From: Alphaproteobacteria bacterium
Lineage (GTDB): Bacteria > Pseudomonadota > Alphaproteobacteria > Rs-D84
Length of the DNA stretch: 64,000 nt
Reading direction: 5' to 3'
NCBI GenBank assembly: GCA_015062545.1
Contig: SUUL01000004.1
Coordinates: 1-64,000 of the forward strand
Below are positions 29,083-39,307 of the stretch, piece after piece. The notes beneath the pieces were generated by a model, which did not search any database, was not told the DNA's origin, and was given only the letters and a program-made list of their open reading frames with translations. Position numbers and translations under genes: made by a program. Each line of letters starts with the position of its first letter. Position 1 is the first letter of the stretch.

Positions 29083-29629
29083 ATTTGTGGGCAGTTTTGA
29101 GACGGTAAAATCTTTGCCAAATTCTCATTTCGCAGAGTATGCCTTTATTGGGCGCAGTAATGTAGGAAAATCATCGTTGATAAATGCGATTGTCGGGCAA
29201 CCGATTGCGCGTACTTCTAATACTCCAGGACGTACGCAAAGTCTGAATCTGTTTAATTTAGATGACAGGGTGATGATTGTTGATTTGCCAGGTTATGGTT
29301 ATGCAAAAGTTTCCAAGGTGGATGCAATGCGGTGGCTGAAACGATTAGAGGAATACTTGTTGTCGAGGCAGCAATTAAAAAGGTTATTTATTTTGATTGA
29401 TTCGCGCATAGGTGCCAAGGATGCGGACTTGGATTTGATGGATTTTTGCGATGCAAATGCAATCCCTTATCAGATTGTTTATACCAAAAAAGATAAAAAA
29501 GTGCGCGAAGCAAAACAGTTGGAAATACTGCATACAGACCATGGCGCAATGGTGCCAGAAATACTGCAGACATCCGCAGAAAAGAAAACTGGATTGGAAT
29601 CAATAAGGACAACCCTTGGTATCAAATAA
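29075..29629 (+). CDS. engB: Ribosome biogenesis GTPase YihA/YsxC (EngB)
   Basis: EYAFIGRSNVGKSSLINAIV, NTPGRTQSLN, DLPGYGYAKV, YTKKDK. Start set at ATG 29075. Confidence 0.95.
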   Translation: MIKFVGSFETVKSLPNSHFAEYAFIGRSNVGKSSLINAIVGQPIARTSNTPGRTQSLNLFNLDDRVMIVDLPGYGYAKVSKVDAMRWLKRLEEYLLSRQQLKRLFILIDSRIGAKDADLDLMDFCDANAIPYQIVYTKKDKKVREAKQLEILHTDHGAMVPEILQTSAEKKTGLESIRTTLGIK

Positions 29630-32111
29630 AAATATTTTTTGTGCAACAAATCCTGCCAAGATGGGAGAGGCTTTGTGGCAATTATTGTCAAAAAGCGGTG
29701 TTGACTTGCGCGATATGTTGATTTTCTTGCCCAGCAGACGTGCCGTCAGAACAGTTGAAAAAATGATTGCAGACAAGTCTGGTGGTGTGGTGATTTTGCC
29801 AACATTGGTTGCATTGGGCGAAGGGGTAGAAGATATAGAAGAAATTGCAGATGAGCCGGATATAATTTCCAATGTAGAACGTGTGGTTGTCTTGGCCAAG
29901 TTGTTGGCAGCAGACAGTAGTATTGGGAATTTAACAACCGCATTGTCTGTGGCGCATGATTTAGTGCGTATGCAGGACTATTTGGAAAACGAAGGAATAG
30001 ATGCGGCGGATATAGATTGGGAATCTGTTGTTGATGAAAAATATGCCGCGCATTTTCAATCCAAGGCAAAAATATTAAATATATTGTCTTCTTTTATGCC
30101 GATGTATGCAAATGGGCGCATTACACAGACTGCGGCACGCAATCGCGATATTCGTGCGTGGATTAATAAATTACATGAATATAAATTAGTTGTGGTTTGT
30201 GGTTCAACAGCCAGTGTGCCTGCAACATCAGATTTAATGGTGGCGGTGGCGGGTATTGCGCATGGACGAATAATATTGTCTGGTAAAATTGCAGGACGGC
30301 AAGATGATTTTGGATTAAATACAAATCCGTATAATGCGGAATATAAATTCTTGGGACGTTTGAATTTGTCCGCGGACGATGTGCAACAAATTGATGTTGG
30401 TGGGTCGGTAATTGATTTTATGAATGTTGCGTTTGGAAATGGTATAACACCAGATGATTTTGATAATGATTTATCAAATTGCCATTTAGTTGTTGCACCA
30501 AATGAAGCGGTCGAGGCGGCTGCGGTTGCAGAAATTGCAGCGCAATCGGTTGCACAAAATAAGTCAGTATTGGTAATAACACCAGATGCGGCGGGTAACC
30601 AACGTATTGCATCTGCGTTTGCGGCGCGTGGATTGATGGCGGACTTTTCGGGCGGAATGTCTGGCGGTATGACAAGTGCAGGGCGCGCAATATTGAATTT
30701 ATTTGATGCGTGGATAGAAAAGGGGGCAGGAGAATTTGATAAATTATATACAGAATCTGAATTTGATTTGTTTGATACTGTGGCACAAATGGTTGAAAAA
30801 TATTTGCCACAATTTACACCACAATTTATACCTGACGAATATACACAAATTTGGATAGCAATAAAGGAAATGTCTGATGCGTGTCGTGTGGCAGATGTCA
30901 GATTAAATTTGGCAGATGCGCGCGCATTTATTGCAGATGCTTTTGCCGGTGTCAGTGTGCGTGGTGTAATGCCAGAAGGGGCAAAGATAGTTGTGCTGGG
31001 AACAATAGAATCACGTATGCAGACTGCAGATGTTGTAATATTGACCGGTTTGAACGAAGGGATGTTTCCGGCGCGTGGGTATGAAAACGCATGGTTGCCA
31101 AGAAAAGTTGCAGAAAAAATCGGTTTGCCGTCAGGGGATAGGAAGGTGTCTTTGCAGGCATTGGACTTTATGAATTTGTCGTGTGGCACAGATGTTTATT
31201 GGGTACGGTCCGCTGTGTCCGGTGGGGTGCAGACAACTGAATCCAGATTCTTGTCGCGTGTGATTGTGCGTGGTGCAAGGTTTGATGAAAATACAGATGT
31301 GGTAAAGTTGGTTGCACAGCAAGATGATGTGCCTTTTGCACCACTTGATTATTCCGCGCCAATGCCGCCCGCAGATTGGAGTGATGTGTATGTTACAGAA
31401 TTGGAACATTTGATTCATAATCCGTATTCTTTTTATGTAAAACATATTTTGCGATTGAAGGTTTTGGATGATTATTGGGCGATGCCAGATGCGCGTACGT
31501 TTGGAAATTTGGTACATGATGTAATTGAACATGCAACAGACTTGCGCGAAGATGTGCTGGTGGCGCAGATGGATGCCAAGGCGTTAGAGGTTTTAGGACG
31601 TGGTAATATCATATTCCATTTTTGGCATAAAAGATTTTGTGAAATCGCACCTGTAATTGTGAAAGAGTTATCAGGGGCAGGGCAGGCATATTTAGAAATT
31701 GCAGGCAAGGTAAAAATCGCAGGGCGTAATGTGCGTGCGCGCGCAGACAGAATTTGGGACGGGGGGGTGATGGATTTTAAGACAGGGGCTGCGCCGACCA
31801 GGTCACAGTTGGAACAGGGAAATATGCCACAATTACCGTTAGAGGCGTTCATTTTGCAACAGGGTGGTTTCCCAATTCGTATCAGTTCATTATCAAAAAC
31901 ACCGATTATGAAGTTTTTGCAACTGAAGAATAATGATGTTCGTGTGATTGAATATGATGCAAATACGACCCAAGATTTAATACGTGTTGCCGTGGACAAA
32001 GTGACAGAGTTATTTAATATTTATTCCGCGGGTGGGGCGGCATACGAATATCATGAAACAGGTGATCAGAAATATAAGCAGTATGATGATTTAGCCAGAA
32101 TTAAAGATTGA
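29616..32111 (+). CDS. addB: Double-strand break repair protein AddB (alphaproteobacterial type)
   Basis: LIFLPSRRAVRTVEKMI...PTLVALGEG...LNEGMFP...PD-(D/E)XK-like VMDFKTGAAPTRSQLEQGNMPQLPLEAFI. Confidence 0.88.
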   Translation: MVSNKNIFCATNPAKMGEALWQLLSKSGVDLRDMLIFLPSRRAVRTVEKMIADKSGGVVILPTLVALGEGVEDIEEIADEPDIISNVERVVVLAKLLAADSSIGNLTTALSVAHDLVRMQDYLENEGIDAADIDWESVVDEKYAAHFQSKAKILNILSSFMPMYANGRITQTAARNRDIRAWINKLHEYKLVVVCGSTASVPATSDLMVAVAGIAHGRIILSGKIAGRQDDFGLNTNPYNAEYKFLGRLNLSADDVQQIDVGGSVIDFMNVAFGNGITPDDFDNDLSNCHLVVAPNEAVEAAAVAEIAAQSVAQNKSVLVITPDAAGNQRIASAFAARGLMADFSGGMSGGMTSAGRAILNLFDAWIEKGAGEFDKLYTESEFDLFDTVAQMVEKYLPQFTPQFIPDEYTQIWIAIKEMSDACRVADVRLNLADARAFIADAFAGVSVRGVMPEGAKIVVLGTIESRMQTADVVILTGLNEGMFPARGYENAWLPRKVAEKIGLPSGDRKVSLQALDFMNLSCGTDVYWVRSAVSGGVQTTESRFLSRVIVRGARFDENTDVVKLVAQQDDVPFAPLDYSAPMPPADWSDVYVTELEHLIHNPYSFYVKHILRLKVLDDYWAMPDARTFGNLVHDVIEHATDLREDVLVAQMDAKALEVLGRGNIIFHFWHKRFCEIAPVIVKELSGAGQAYLEIAGKVKIAGRNVRARADRIWDGGVMDFKTGAAPTRSQLEQGNMPQLPLEAFILQQGGFPIRISSLSKTPIMKFLQLKNNDVRVIEYDANTTQDLIRVAVDKVTELFNIYSAGGAAYEYHETGDQKYKQYDDLARIKD

Positions 32112-32112
32112 T

Positions 32113-32142
32113 AAAAATCCCACCGTTTGGTGGGATTTTTTT
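32113..32142 (+). terminator. Rho-independent terminator
   Basis: aaaatcccaccgtttggtgggattttttt. Confidence 0.8.
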
Positions 32143-33721
32143 ATTCGTGACGATCTGGGTATTTGCCATCAATCAAGTTTTTACGCACAACGTGATGTTT
32201 AACCTTTTGTGTGCTGGTTAATGGCAAGTCTTCTGTTGTCATTGCATAGTGGGTTACCCATTTATAACTGGCAACCTTTTTGTTGGCCGCGGCAATGTGT
32301 TCGCCCAGTTTTTCAAGGGTCATGCCGTCTTCTACGCTGAATACACCGTATGTAACAGTTTTGCCTTTGACCGTGTGTTCAAATACTGCAACGTTTTTAA
32401 CACCGGGGATTGTGATAAACATGCCTTCCAATTCGTCTGGATAAACGTTTTTACCACTGTCTAAAACGATAACTTGTTTTTTACGGCCTGCAAAATGCAA
32501 TTCACCGTTTTTATCCATGGATACCATGTCACCAGTATTAAAGAAACCGCGTTCGTCAAAGATTTCTTTGTTGGCTTCTTCGTTGTTCAAGTAACCACCA
32601 AATACCTGATGACCGCGCAACCATAATACGCCAACACCGTCTTCGTTTTTATCACGAATTTCACATTCGTTATTCAATGTTGGACCGCCAAATGCAAATG
32701 GAAAACGTTTCTTGGTTGGTTTGGAAATACAGATTGGGCCAACCGTTTCTGTTAAACCGTATCCTTGGATAAATGTCAGCCCCAGACGTTCATAGAATGT
32801 TTCAACTTCTGGTTTGGTTGCTGCGCCACCTGCGATTAACAAGCGGGCGCGACCGCCAAATACATCCAAGATTGGTTTTTGTACCTTGCGTACCAATGCG
32901 CCAAGGCCGATTTTTTGTAACAATTTACCGCGTCTTAATATGAAAGATACCAACCACCATTTCTTTTGTGCCTTGACGTTATCAATGATTTTGTTGCGGA
33001 ATACTTCCCATAAACGTGGCACAGCAGGTATAACCTGTGGACGGTATTTCTTGAAGTCTGCCATGATTTCTTTTGGGTTGACTGTTGGTTGTAACAACAC
33101 GCCCGCACCAAAGTGGGTGGTTGCCAAAATTTCAACCGCAAATCCAAATACGTGGTACATTGGCAAGAAACCGTATAAGATGTCGCCGGCACGAATCCAT
33201 TCTGCCATTGAATCTAATGAGTTTGTACATTCAACAATGTTAAAGTGGGTCAATGGCACAACCTTTGGTATACCTGTTGAACCAGATGTAAATGACATTG
33301 TCGCAACATCCAAAGAACCAACAGGTGCAGGTTTCAAGTCTGGGTTAACCTTGCCGTCTTTTTTTGTAATGTCATAGAATTTGAATTTATCTGTCTTATA
33401 TACAAATGACTTTTCTGCACAGACCAATTTACAGTTTGTGGTGGTTGTCATATTGTCGTATTCAAATGGTGTCAGATTTGTGTCCAGTAATAATACTGTA
33501 CCGCCCAAGTACCAAATCGCAAATAATGTAATTGGGAATTCTGGAATGTTATGGGATAAAATACCAACAACATCGCCCTTGGTAACGCCAGCCTTGTCTA
33601 ATGACGTGGCACGCGCCTTGACCAAGTTTATAAAATCTTTGTATGTAACGCCTTCGCGCACCAAATATAAATTATCTGGCCATGTTTGCGCAGAGCGTTC
33701 AAGTAACTGATACATATTCAT
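32141..33721 (-). CDS. AMP-dependent acyl-CoA/acyl-ACP synthetase
   Basis: MSFTSGSTGIPKVVPLTH, QGYGLTETVGPI, GRKKQVIVLDSGKNVYPDELE. Start set at MNMYQLLERSAQ. Confidence 0.92.
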   Translation of the reverse strand: MNMYQLLERSAQTWPDNLYLVREGVTYKDFINLVKARATSLDKAGVTKGDVVGILSHNIPEFPITLFAIWYLGGTVLLLDTNLTPFEYDNMTTTTNCKLVCAEKSFVYKTDKFKFYDITKKDGKVNPDLKPAPVGSLDVATMSFTSGSTGIPKVVPLTHFNIVECTNSLDSMAEWIRAGDILYGFLPMYHVFGFAVEILATTHFGAGVLLQPTVNPKEIMADFKKYRPQVIPAVPRLWEVFRNKIIDNVKAQKKWWLVSFILRRGKLLQKIGLGALVRKVQKPILDVFGGRARLLIAGGAATKPEVETFYERLGLTFIQGYGLTETVGPICISKPTKKRFPFAFGGPTLNNECEIRDKNEDGVGVLWLRGHQVFGGYLNNEEANKEIFDERGFFNTGDMVSMDKNGELHFAGRKKQVIVLDSGKNVYPDELEGMFITIPGVKNVAVFEHTVKGKTVTYGVFSVEDGMTLEKLGEHIAAANKKVASYKWVTHYAMTTEDLPLTSTQKVKHHVVRKNLIDGKYPDRHE

Positions 33722-33791
33722 GTTATAAAATTCCTTGTTGTTTTTATATTGGACAATGGATATTATACTCATGAATTAAAGGAAAGCAAAC

Positions 33792-34562
33792 ATGAAAATT
33801 TTGACGTTAAATATCAATTCAATTCGTGCACATATTGAAAGTTTCTTGGAAATACTGCGTAAGGGGGAATATGACACTATAATGGTTCAGGAACTGAAAG
33901 TGGAAAATGCAAATTTTCCACACATGTTGTTTGATGAGTTTGGATATAACGTCAAAGTGTTCGGACAAAAGTCGTGGAATGGTGTTGCGACTTTTTCCAA
34001 ATATTCAATAGAAGATACAACATTGGGAATACCAAATTATGCCGATGCAAATGCGCGTTTCTTGGAGTGTGTGGTAGATGGGCGCGTGCGATTGATTAAT
34101 GTGTATATGCCAAATGGCGATACAGTTACATCACCAAAATTCCCATATAAATTGGAATGGATGCAGGCCTTTACACAACATATTGCACAATATCTTAATT
34201 CGCCAGAACCTGTGGTTATTGCAGGGGACTTTAATGTCGCGATTGAAGATAGGGATATTTGGAAACCTAAAAATTATGAAGGTATTGCAATTTCTGCGCC
34301 GGCGGCACGTGATATTATGAACGAATGGTTAAATGCTGGGTGGGTTGATGCGTGGCGCATGTTACATCCAGATGATGTGGACTATACGTGGTACGGATAT
34401 CGCGGACGTGATACGGTGGGTAATAAACAAGGATTGCGCTTGGATTATTTTTTGTGCAATAAGGTTGCCGCCCAAATGATAAAAAACTGCGAGATTGATT
34501 TAGGACCGCGTTTGGCAGATAAACCAACAGACCATTGTGGTTTGATGCTAGAGTTGAAATAA
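33792..34562 (+). CDS. xthA: Exodeoxyribonuclease III family
   Basis: MKILTLNINSIRAHIESFLE, VQELKVE, NVYMPNG, GDFNVA, RLDYFL, TDHCGLMLE. Confidence 0.93.
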   Translation: MKILTLNINSIRAHIESFLEILRKGEYDTIMVQELKVENANFPHMLFDEFGYNVKVFGQKSWNGVATFSKYSIEDTTLGIPNYADANARFLECVVDGRVRLINVYMPNGDTVTSPKFPYKLEWMQAFTQHIAQYLNSPEPVVIAGDFNVAIEDRDIWKPKNYEGIAISAPAARDIMNEWLNAGWVDAWRMLHPDDVDYTWYGYRGRDTVGNKQGLRLDYFLCNKVAAQMIKNCEIDLGPRLADKPTDHCGLMLELK

Positions 34563-34571
34563 TTCGCATTT

Positions 34572-35585
34572 TTATTTTTCAAATGATGATTTGTCCGGAA
34601 AACGTTCCGCCAAAAATTTTGCATTGTTGCGCAGGATGTTTTCGTCCGTATCGCGTGAGTCGTTTATGCAAAATGTGGGCGCGTTAATAAGTGCGTTATA
34701 TGACGTTGATACATCTGTACAACATACAGGCGAATTACGAATCCATGGCGCAAATATACAGTTGTAAATAAAATCTGTTAGTTTATGACGAGATGATTTC
34801 CGTGCGCGTGAATGAATATATTTTGCGCGATTGTTTATCAAATCGTACAGGTTAAACATTTGGCGTTGTACTTCGTTGTTTGTGCGGAACTTGTTGCGAA
34901 TTTGTTTGTCAATCATACCGGTTATCATTGGGTGATTGCGACATTCAATCCAAGATGACTTTATGTACGGATCAATGCCATGTGATGGACGGTATTTATA
35001 TACGTTTTTGTTGAAGATTTTTTGTATCATGCCTGCGGATAAAATAAGTGTTTGGGTGTATTCATCAACGCGTGCCATCCATTGTCCGATGTTTTTTGAA
35101 CGCTTGGAATGAGTGCTGTACCTGACCAGGGCGCGACCGTGTTTATCATAAAAATAATCTGGGTTCAGGGGACGATTGAAAAACATGTCGTCATTCATTA
35201 ACAGAAAGTGTTCGGATAATTCGGCGATGTTTGGTATGCACATTTCAATAGCCGTTGCGTTAAAAGTAGGCAACGCATCAGATGGTATAATTTGTTCGTG
35301 TGGAATAATTGTAATTTTTGGATGTGCGGTATTCAGCCAACGTGGTACCTGGTTAAATCCGGTGATTATATAAATATGATTAACCCAAGGGGCAAATTTT
35401 TCCACACTGCGCAAGGAATATAAAAATTCGCCATTGTCACGCCAGCGTGCATCAATCGCCGCATCGGCGTACACAGGCTTTTCACCGCGAATGATTTTTA
35501 ACCATTTGTCTTTTTGTGCGCGCCATTTCTGGTCGGTGTCGTCAACCCATAAATATACAATGTCTATTTTATCAATCGGTTTCAT
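34572..35585 (-). CDS. Stealth family capsule polysaccharide phosphotransferase
   Basis: IDIVYLWVDDTDQKW...RWRDNGEFLYSLRSVEKFAPWVNHIYIIT...FLLMNDDMFF. Confidence 0.92.
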   Translation of the reverse strand: MKPIDKIDIVYLWVDDTDQKWRAQKDKWLKIIRGEKPVYADAAIDARWRDNGEFLYSLRSVEKFAPWVNHIYIITGFNQVPRWLNTAHPKITIIPHEQIIPSDALPTFNATAIEMCIPNIAELSEHFLLMNDDMFFNRPLNPDYFYDKHGRALVRYSTHSKRSKNIGQWMARVDEYTQTLILSAGMIQKIFNKNVYKYRPSHGIDPYIKSSWIECRNHPMITGMIDKQIRNKFRTNNEVQRQMFNLYDLINNRAKYIHSRARKSSRHKLTDFIYNCIFAPWIRNSPVCCTDVSTSYNALINAPTFCINDSRDTDENILRNNAKFLAERFPDKSSFEK

Positions 35586-35591
35586 GTGATA

Positions 35592-36428
35592 TTATACCCC
35601 TGATTTTTCAAAACGTTGTGGTATTTTTACAACTCGTTTAAGACCAAGCATGCCGGGTTTGTCCCATGCATAAATTGGTCTGAATATGCGTTGCATAATG
35701 CGCGCAATTCGTAACCAGTCTTCGCCATGTGCTGTGCGATTTGATACATCGTTAATTGTGCCGTTGCCACGTCTTTTAAGATGGTTGACCCAATCTGGAC
35801 CACGGGCGGCCGCCTTGGTAATTAACATATTCATATCAACCGCGCCAAAGTGCAACAAGTACAGATTTGGGTCAATGTGAAAGTTGTGTCCGTGGACACT
35901 GTGAAAGCCGCTGCCCCAACGGACAGGACGGTTTAATACAACAGGTTTGGTGTATCGTGTTGATAGCAGGGCATATCTGCGTTGGGATAAAAATGATTGC
36001 GTTTTATCCAGTTCTGATTCATGTATCAGATTTTGACCAACGTCCAGTCCCAGTCCAGATAATGTGGTGTTGATTTTCTTTGATGACAGGTATTCAGACA
36101 GTGATACCCCCAGGGCAGGGTCAACAATTAAAAATTCGTCACAATCACAACCAATAATAATATCGTATTCTTGTAACAATTTATTTGCAAGATTTGATAT
36201 TAAATTAATGCGATATTTGTCGCCCGCGCTGCGCGACATGTCGGTGTGTGGCAATTTAGTTATATGTGCATTACCCGCATTTTCGGGGATTTCTTGGTCG
36301 GTGCCATCCAGATATATGTACAGATTTTCTGTTCCAATTTCGCCGCCGTAATATTTTATCCAACGAGACAAAAAGAACGTGTCATTACGTGCCATAGTTA
36401 TTGCTGCAATGCGTTTTTGTGTTGTCAT
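35592..36428 (-). CDS. Glycosyltransferase family 2-like (DUF23-type)
   Basis: AAITMARNDTFFLSRWIKYYGGEIGTENLYIYLDGTD...GCDCDEFLIV. Confidence 0.85.
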   Translation of the reverse strand: MTTQKRIAAITMARNDTFFLSRWIKYYGGEIGTENLYIYLDGTDQEIPENAGNAHITKLPHTDMSRSAGDKYRINLISNLANKLLQEYDIIIGCDCDEFLIVDPALGVSLSEYLSSKKINTTLSGLGLDVGQNLIHESELDKTQSFLSQRRYALLSTRYTKPVVLNRPVRWGSGFHSVHGHNFHIDPNLYLLHFGAVDMNMLITKAAARGPDWVNHLKRRGNGTINDVSNRTAHGEDWLRIARIMQRIFRPIYAWDKPGMLGLKRVVKIPQRFEKSGV

Positions 36429-36429
36429 G

Positions 36430-37278
36430 TTATATCCCTTCGATGAATAATTTATAGATTACGTGGTGTATGTTTCTGAATAGAATTTTTATCGGGTTAT
36501 TTGTTAATAACCAATCGATATGTTGTGTGCCGTATGTCGCCCGGGCCGCCGATAAAATGCAGTTGCGGATGTCGGGTGATGTGCGATTTAATATATATTT
36601 TATCTGTTTGCCCAATGCGCCGTGATTGCGCGTAAAGGCGACTTTTTTAATAAATGGCATGCCTGCACAATAGAACTTTTTTATTTTATTATAAATACTG
36701 CGTCCAGGGGCAATATATAAACAGCCCCATGAAAGTTTGTTTGCTGTGACCAATGCGGATAAACCTTGTTCGTATAGTTGTGTAATTTCGCCCTTGGATT
36801 CCAGTTTCGTTATATCGCGCATAAATTTATCAAACCATGTGGATGTAAATACGTTTGGCTTTAAGCCAACAAACCATGATTGAATGTGTGGGTGTGAATG
36901 ATGGGGGTTGGCAACCATACCAAAAGCATCGTGTCCCAAATTTTCCATTTTTGTCAGATAAGGTTCCAGGTCTTGGAATGGGCCATACACAGAATCGTTG
37001 ACCAGATAGAGGTATTCATAATCTGCCAGATTCAGATTTTCGGTTGCCCAGATGTATGCGCGCTTGTAAGAACCAAAATCATATTCGCCATGACGTGTGG
37101 CAGATGTGTGCACGCACTGTTTCTGAATTTTCGCAAGTTCTGAATCCGGACAATCAGAATCCATTACCAAAACAATATCGCCCAAATCGGTCAATGCGTT
37201 TACATAGTGTTCCAAGGCCGCATCAATGCATCCGTTCTTGTTATAACCTGCAAACAAAAATAATCGCTTGGTCTTCAT
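36430..37278 (-). CDS. RgpF-like (rhamnan synthesis F) protein
   Basis: KRLFLFAGYNKNGCIDAALEHYVNALTDLGDIVLVMDSD...EYDFGSYKRAY...LYLVNDSVYGPF. Confidence 0.8.
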   Translation of the reverse strand: MKTKRLFLFAGYNKNGCIDAALEHYVNALTDLGDIVLVMDSDCPDSELAKIQKQCVHTSATRHGEYDFGSYKRAYIWATENLNLADYEYLYLVNDSVYGPFQDLEPYLTKMENLGHDAFGMVANPHHSHPHIQSWFVGLKPNVFTSTWFDKFMRDITKLESKGEITQLYEQGLSALVTANKLSWGCLYIAPGRSIYNKIKKFYCAGMPFIKKVAFTRNHGALGKQIKYILNRTSPDIRNCILSAARATYGTQHIDWLLTNNPIKILFRNIHHVIYKLFIEGI

Positions 37279-37336
37279 ATAATATAATGTACATGTTTTT
37301 TTTGACTATTGCAACAAAGGCTTTATAACTAAAAAT

Positions 37337-37362
37337 AACACCCCGTGGTGGGGTGTTGTTTT
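37337..37362 (-). terminator. Rho-independent terminator
   Basis: aacaccccgtggtggggtgttgtttt hairpin between genes. Confidence 0.55.
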
Positions 37363-39193
37363 ATTCTTCGATATGCTTCTTTAATTTTTTACGTGTGTTA
37401 CTGTCCAGTTCTTTCTTGCGCAGGCGAATTGTGTCTGGTGTGATTTCAACCAACTCGTCATCCAAAATATATGACAGGGCTTCTTCCAAAGAAATACGGC
37501 GTGGGGGCGCAAGGAATAACTTTTCGTCTGCTGTAACAGAACGCATGTTTGTTAATTCTTTGCCTTTGATTGGGTTGACTTCCAAATCGTTTTCTTTGCT
37601 GTGTTCGCCGATAATCATACCGGAATATACTTCTGTTTGTGGATCAATAAACAATGTGCCACGTGGTTGCAGGTTGAATAATGCGTATGTTGCGGCTGCG
37701 CCTTTTTCCATGGATACCAATACGCCTGGGCGGTATTGTTGGATTGCACCGCGGTATGTGTCATATTTATCAAATACGCGGTTCATGATACCTGTGCCAC
37801 GTGTGTCTGTGCGGAATTCAGATAGGTAACCAATCAAACCACGGGATGGGGCAGAAAATACAATACGTGTTTTGCCACCACCGGACGCTTTCATTTCTGT
37901 AATTGTTGCCTTGCGTTTAGTCATTTTTTCAATAACAACACCAGAAAATTCATCATCAACGTCAATTACAACGTCTTCGATTGGTTCAAGTTTTTCACCG
38001 TTTTCGCCATCTTGCATAACAACGCGTGGACGTGATACAGATAACTCAAACCCTTCGCGGCGCATCGTTTCAATTAATATCCCCAGTTGTAATTCGCCAC
38101 GACCAGATACCTCGAACGCTTCGTTGTTTTCGCTTTGTTCAACCTTTAGCGCAATGTTTGTTTCGGCTTCCTTGAATAATCTTTCGCCAATCATGCGGGA
38201 TGTTAATTTCTTGCCCGATTTGCCCGCCAATGGTGATGTGTTTACAAAGAATGTCATTGTCAGGGTTGGTGGGTCAATGGGCATTGCGGGAATTGGTTCT
38301 GTAACCTCGGGCGCACACAAGGTGTCTGCCACGGTTGCCTTGGAAAAGCCCGCAACAACAACAATGTCGCCGGCAGATGCGGTGTCGCGGGAAATCTTTT
38401 CAATGCCGCGATGTTCAATGATTTTTGTTATCTTGGCATTTTCAATAAATTCACCATTACGGTTAATTGCCTTGACCGATTGGCCAACACGAACTGTGCC
38501 AGATTCAATTTTACCTGTTAAAATACGACCAACGTATGGGTCTGCCTCTAGTGTTGTGGCCAACATTGTGAATGGGGCATCCAGTTGGCAGCGACTGCCG
38601 TTGCAATCTGGGGCAGGTACATGGTCAACTATTAACTGGAATAATGGGGTCAGGTCTTTGCGTTCATCATTCAAATCGCGCACCGCCCAACCATCACGAC
38701 CAACAGAATATAAATATGGGAAGTCCAACTGGGAATCTGTTGCACCCAGTTTATCAAACAGGTCAAACGTTTCTGTTAAAACTTCGTCAGGGCGTGCATC
38801 TGCGCGGTCAACTTTGTTGATGCAAACGATTGGGCGCAATCCCAATTTTAATGCCTTGGATAATACAAACTTGGTTTGGGGCAGTGGACCTTCGGCACTG
38901 TCAACCAACAATACAACACCATCAACCATGGATAATATACGTTCAACTTCGCCACCAAAGTCTGCGTGGCCAGGTGTGTCAACGATGTTAATCTTGTATT
39001 CGCCCCACTGAATAGATGTGGGTTTTGCGGAAATTGTAATGCCACGCTCGCGTTCAATGTCGCCGCTGTCCATAACGCGGTCGTCAATGCGTTCGTTGTC
39101 GCGGAATGTTCCTGCCTGTTTTAACATATTGTCAACCAATGTGGTTTTGCCGTGGTCAACGTGTGCAATAATTGCGATATTGCGAATTTTCAT
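37361..39193 (-). CDS. typA: Translational GTPase TypA/BipA
   Basis: IAIIAHVDHGKTTLVDNMLKQAGTFRDNERIDDRVMDSGDIERERGITISAK; INKVDR. Confidence 0.98.
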   Translation of the reverse strand: MKIRNIAIIAHVDHGKTTLVDNMLKQAGTFRDNERIDDRVMDSGDIERERGITISAKPTSIQWGEYKINIVDTPGHADFGGEVERILSMVDGVVLLVDSAEGPLPQTKFVLSKALKLGLRPIVCINKVDRADARPDEVLTETFDLFDKLGATDSQLDFPYLYSVGRDGWAVRDLNDERKDLTPLFQLIVDHVPAPDCNGSRCQLDAPFTMLATTLEADPYVGRILTGKIESGTVRVGQSVKAINRNGEFIENAKITKIIEHRGIEKISRDTASAGDIVVVAGFSKATVADTLCAPEVTEPIPAMPIDPPTLTMTFFVNTSPLAGKSGKKLTSRMIGERLFKEAETNIALKVEQSENNEAFEVSGRGELQLGILIETMRREGFELSVSRPRVVMQDGENGEKLEPIEDVVIDVDDEFSGVVIEKMTKRKATITEMKASGGGKTRIVFSAPSRGLIGYLSEFRTDTRGTGIMNRVFDKYDTYRGAIQQYRPGVLVSMEKGAAATYALFNLQPRGTLFIDPQTEVYSGMIIGEHSKENDLEVNPIKGKELTNMRSVTADEKLFLAPPRRISLEEALSYILDDELVEITPDTIRLRKKELDSNTRKKLKKHIEE

Positions 39194-39307
39194 GTTTTTG
39201 CCCCATATTTGTGTTTAATCGGGTACAGGGTATACCTAAAAATTCTTATTTTCAATATTTTTTATGTTCTGGGATTGACATTTGGCCGAATTTGTCTATA
39301 TTTAGAT

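Noticed and set aside
30056-31189. 377 aa minus-strand ORF inside addB
   Set aside because: Fully antisense to a confidently identified gene; Ser/Ala-rich shadow ORF.
37872-39011. 379 aa plus-strand ORF inside typA
   Set aside because: Antisense shadow of typA; no recognisable motifs.
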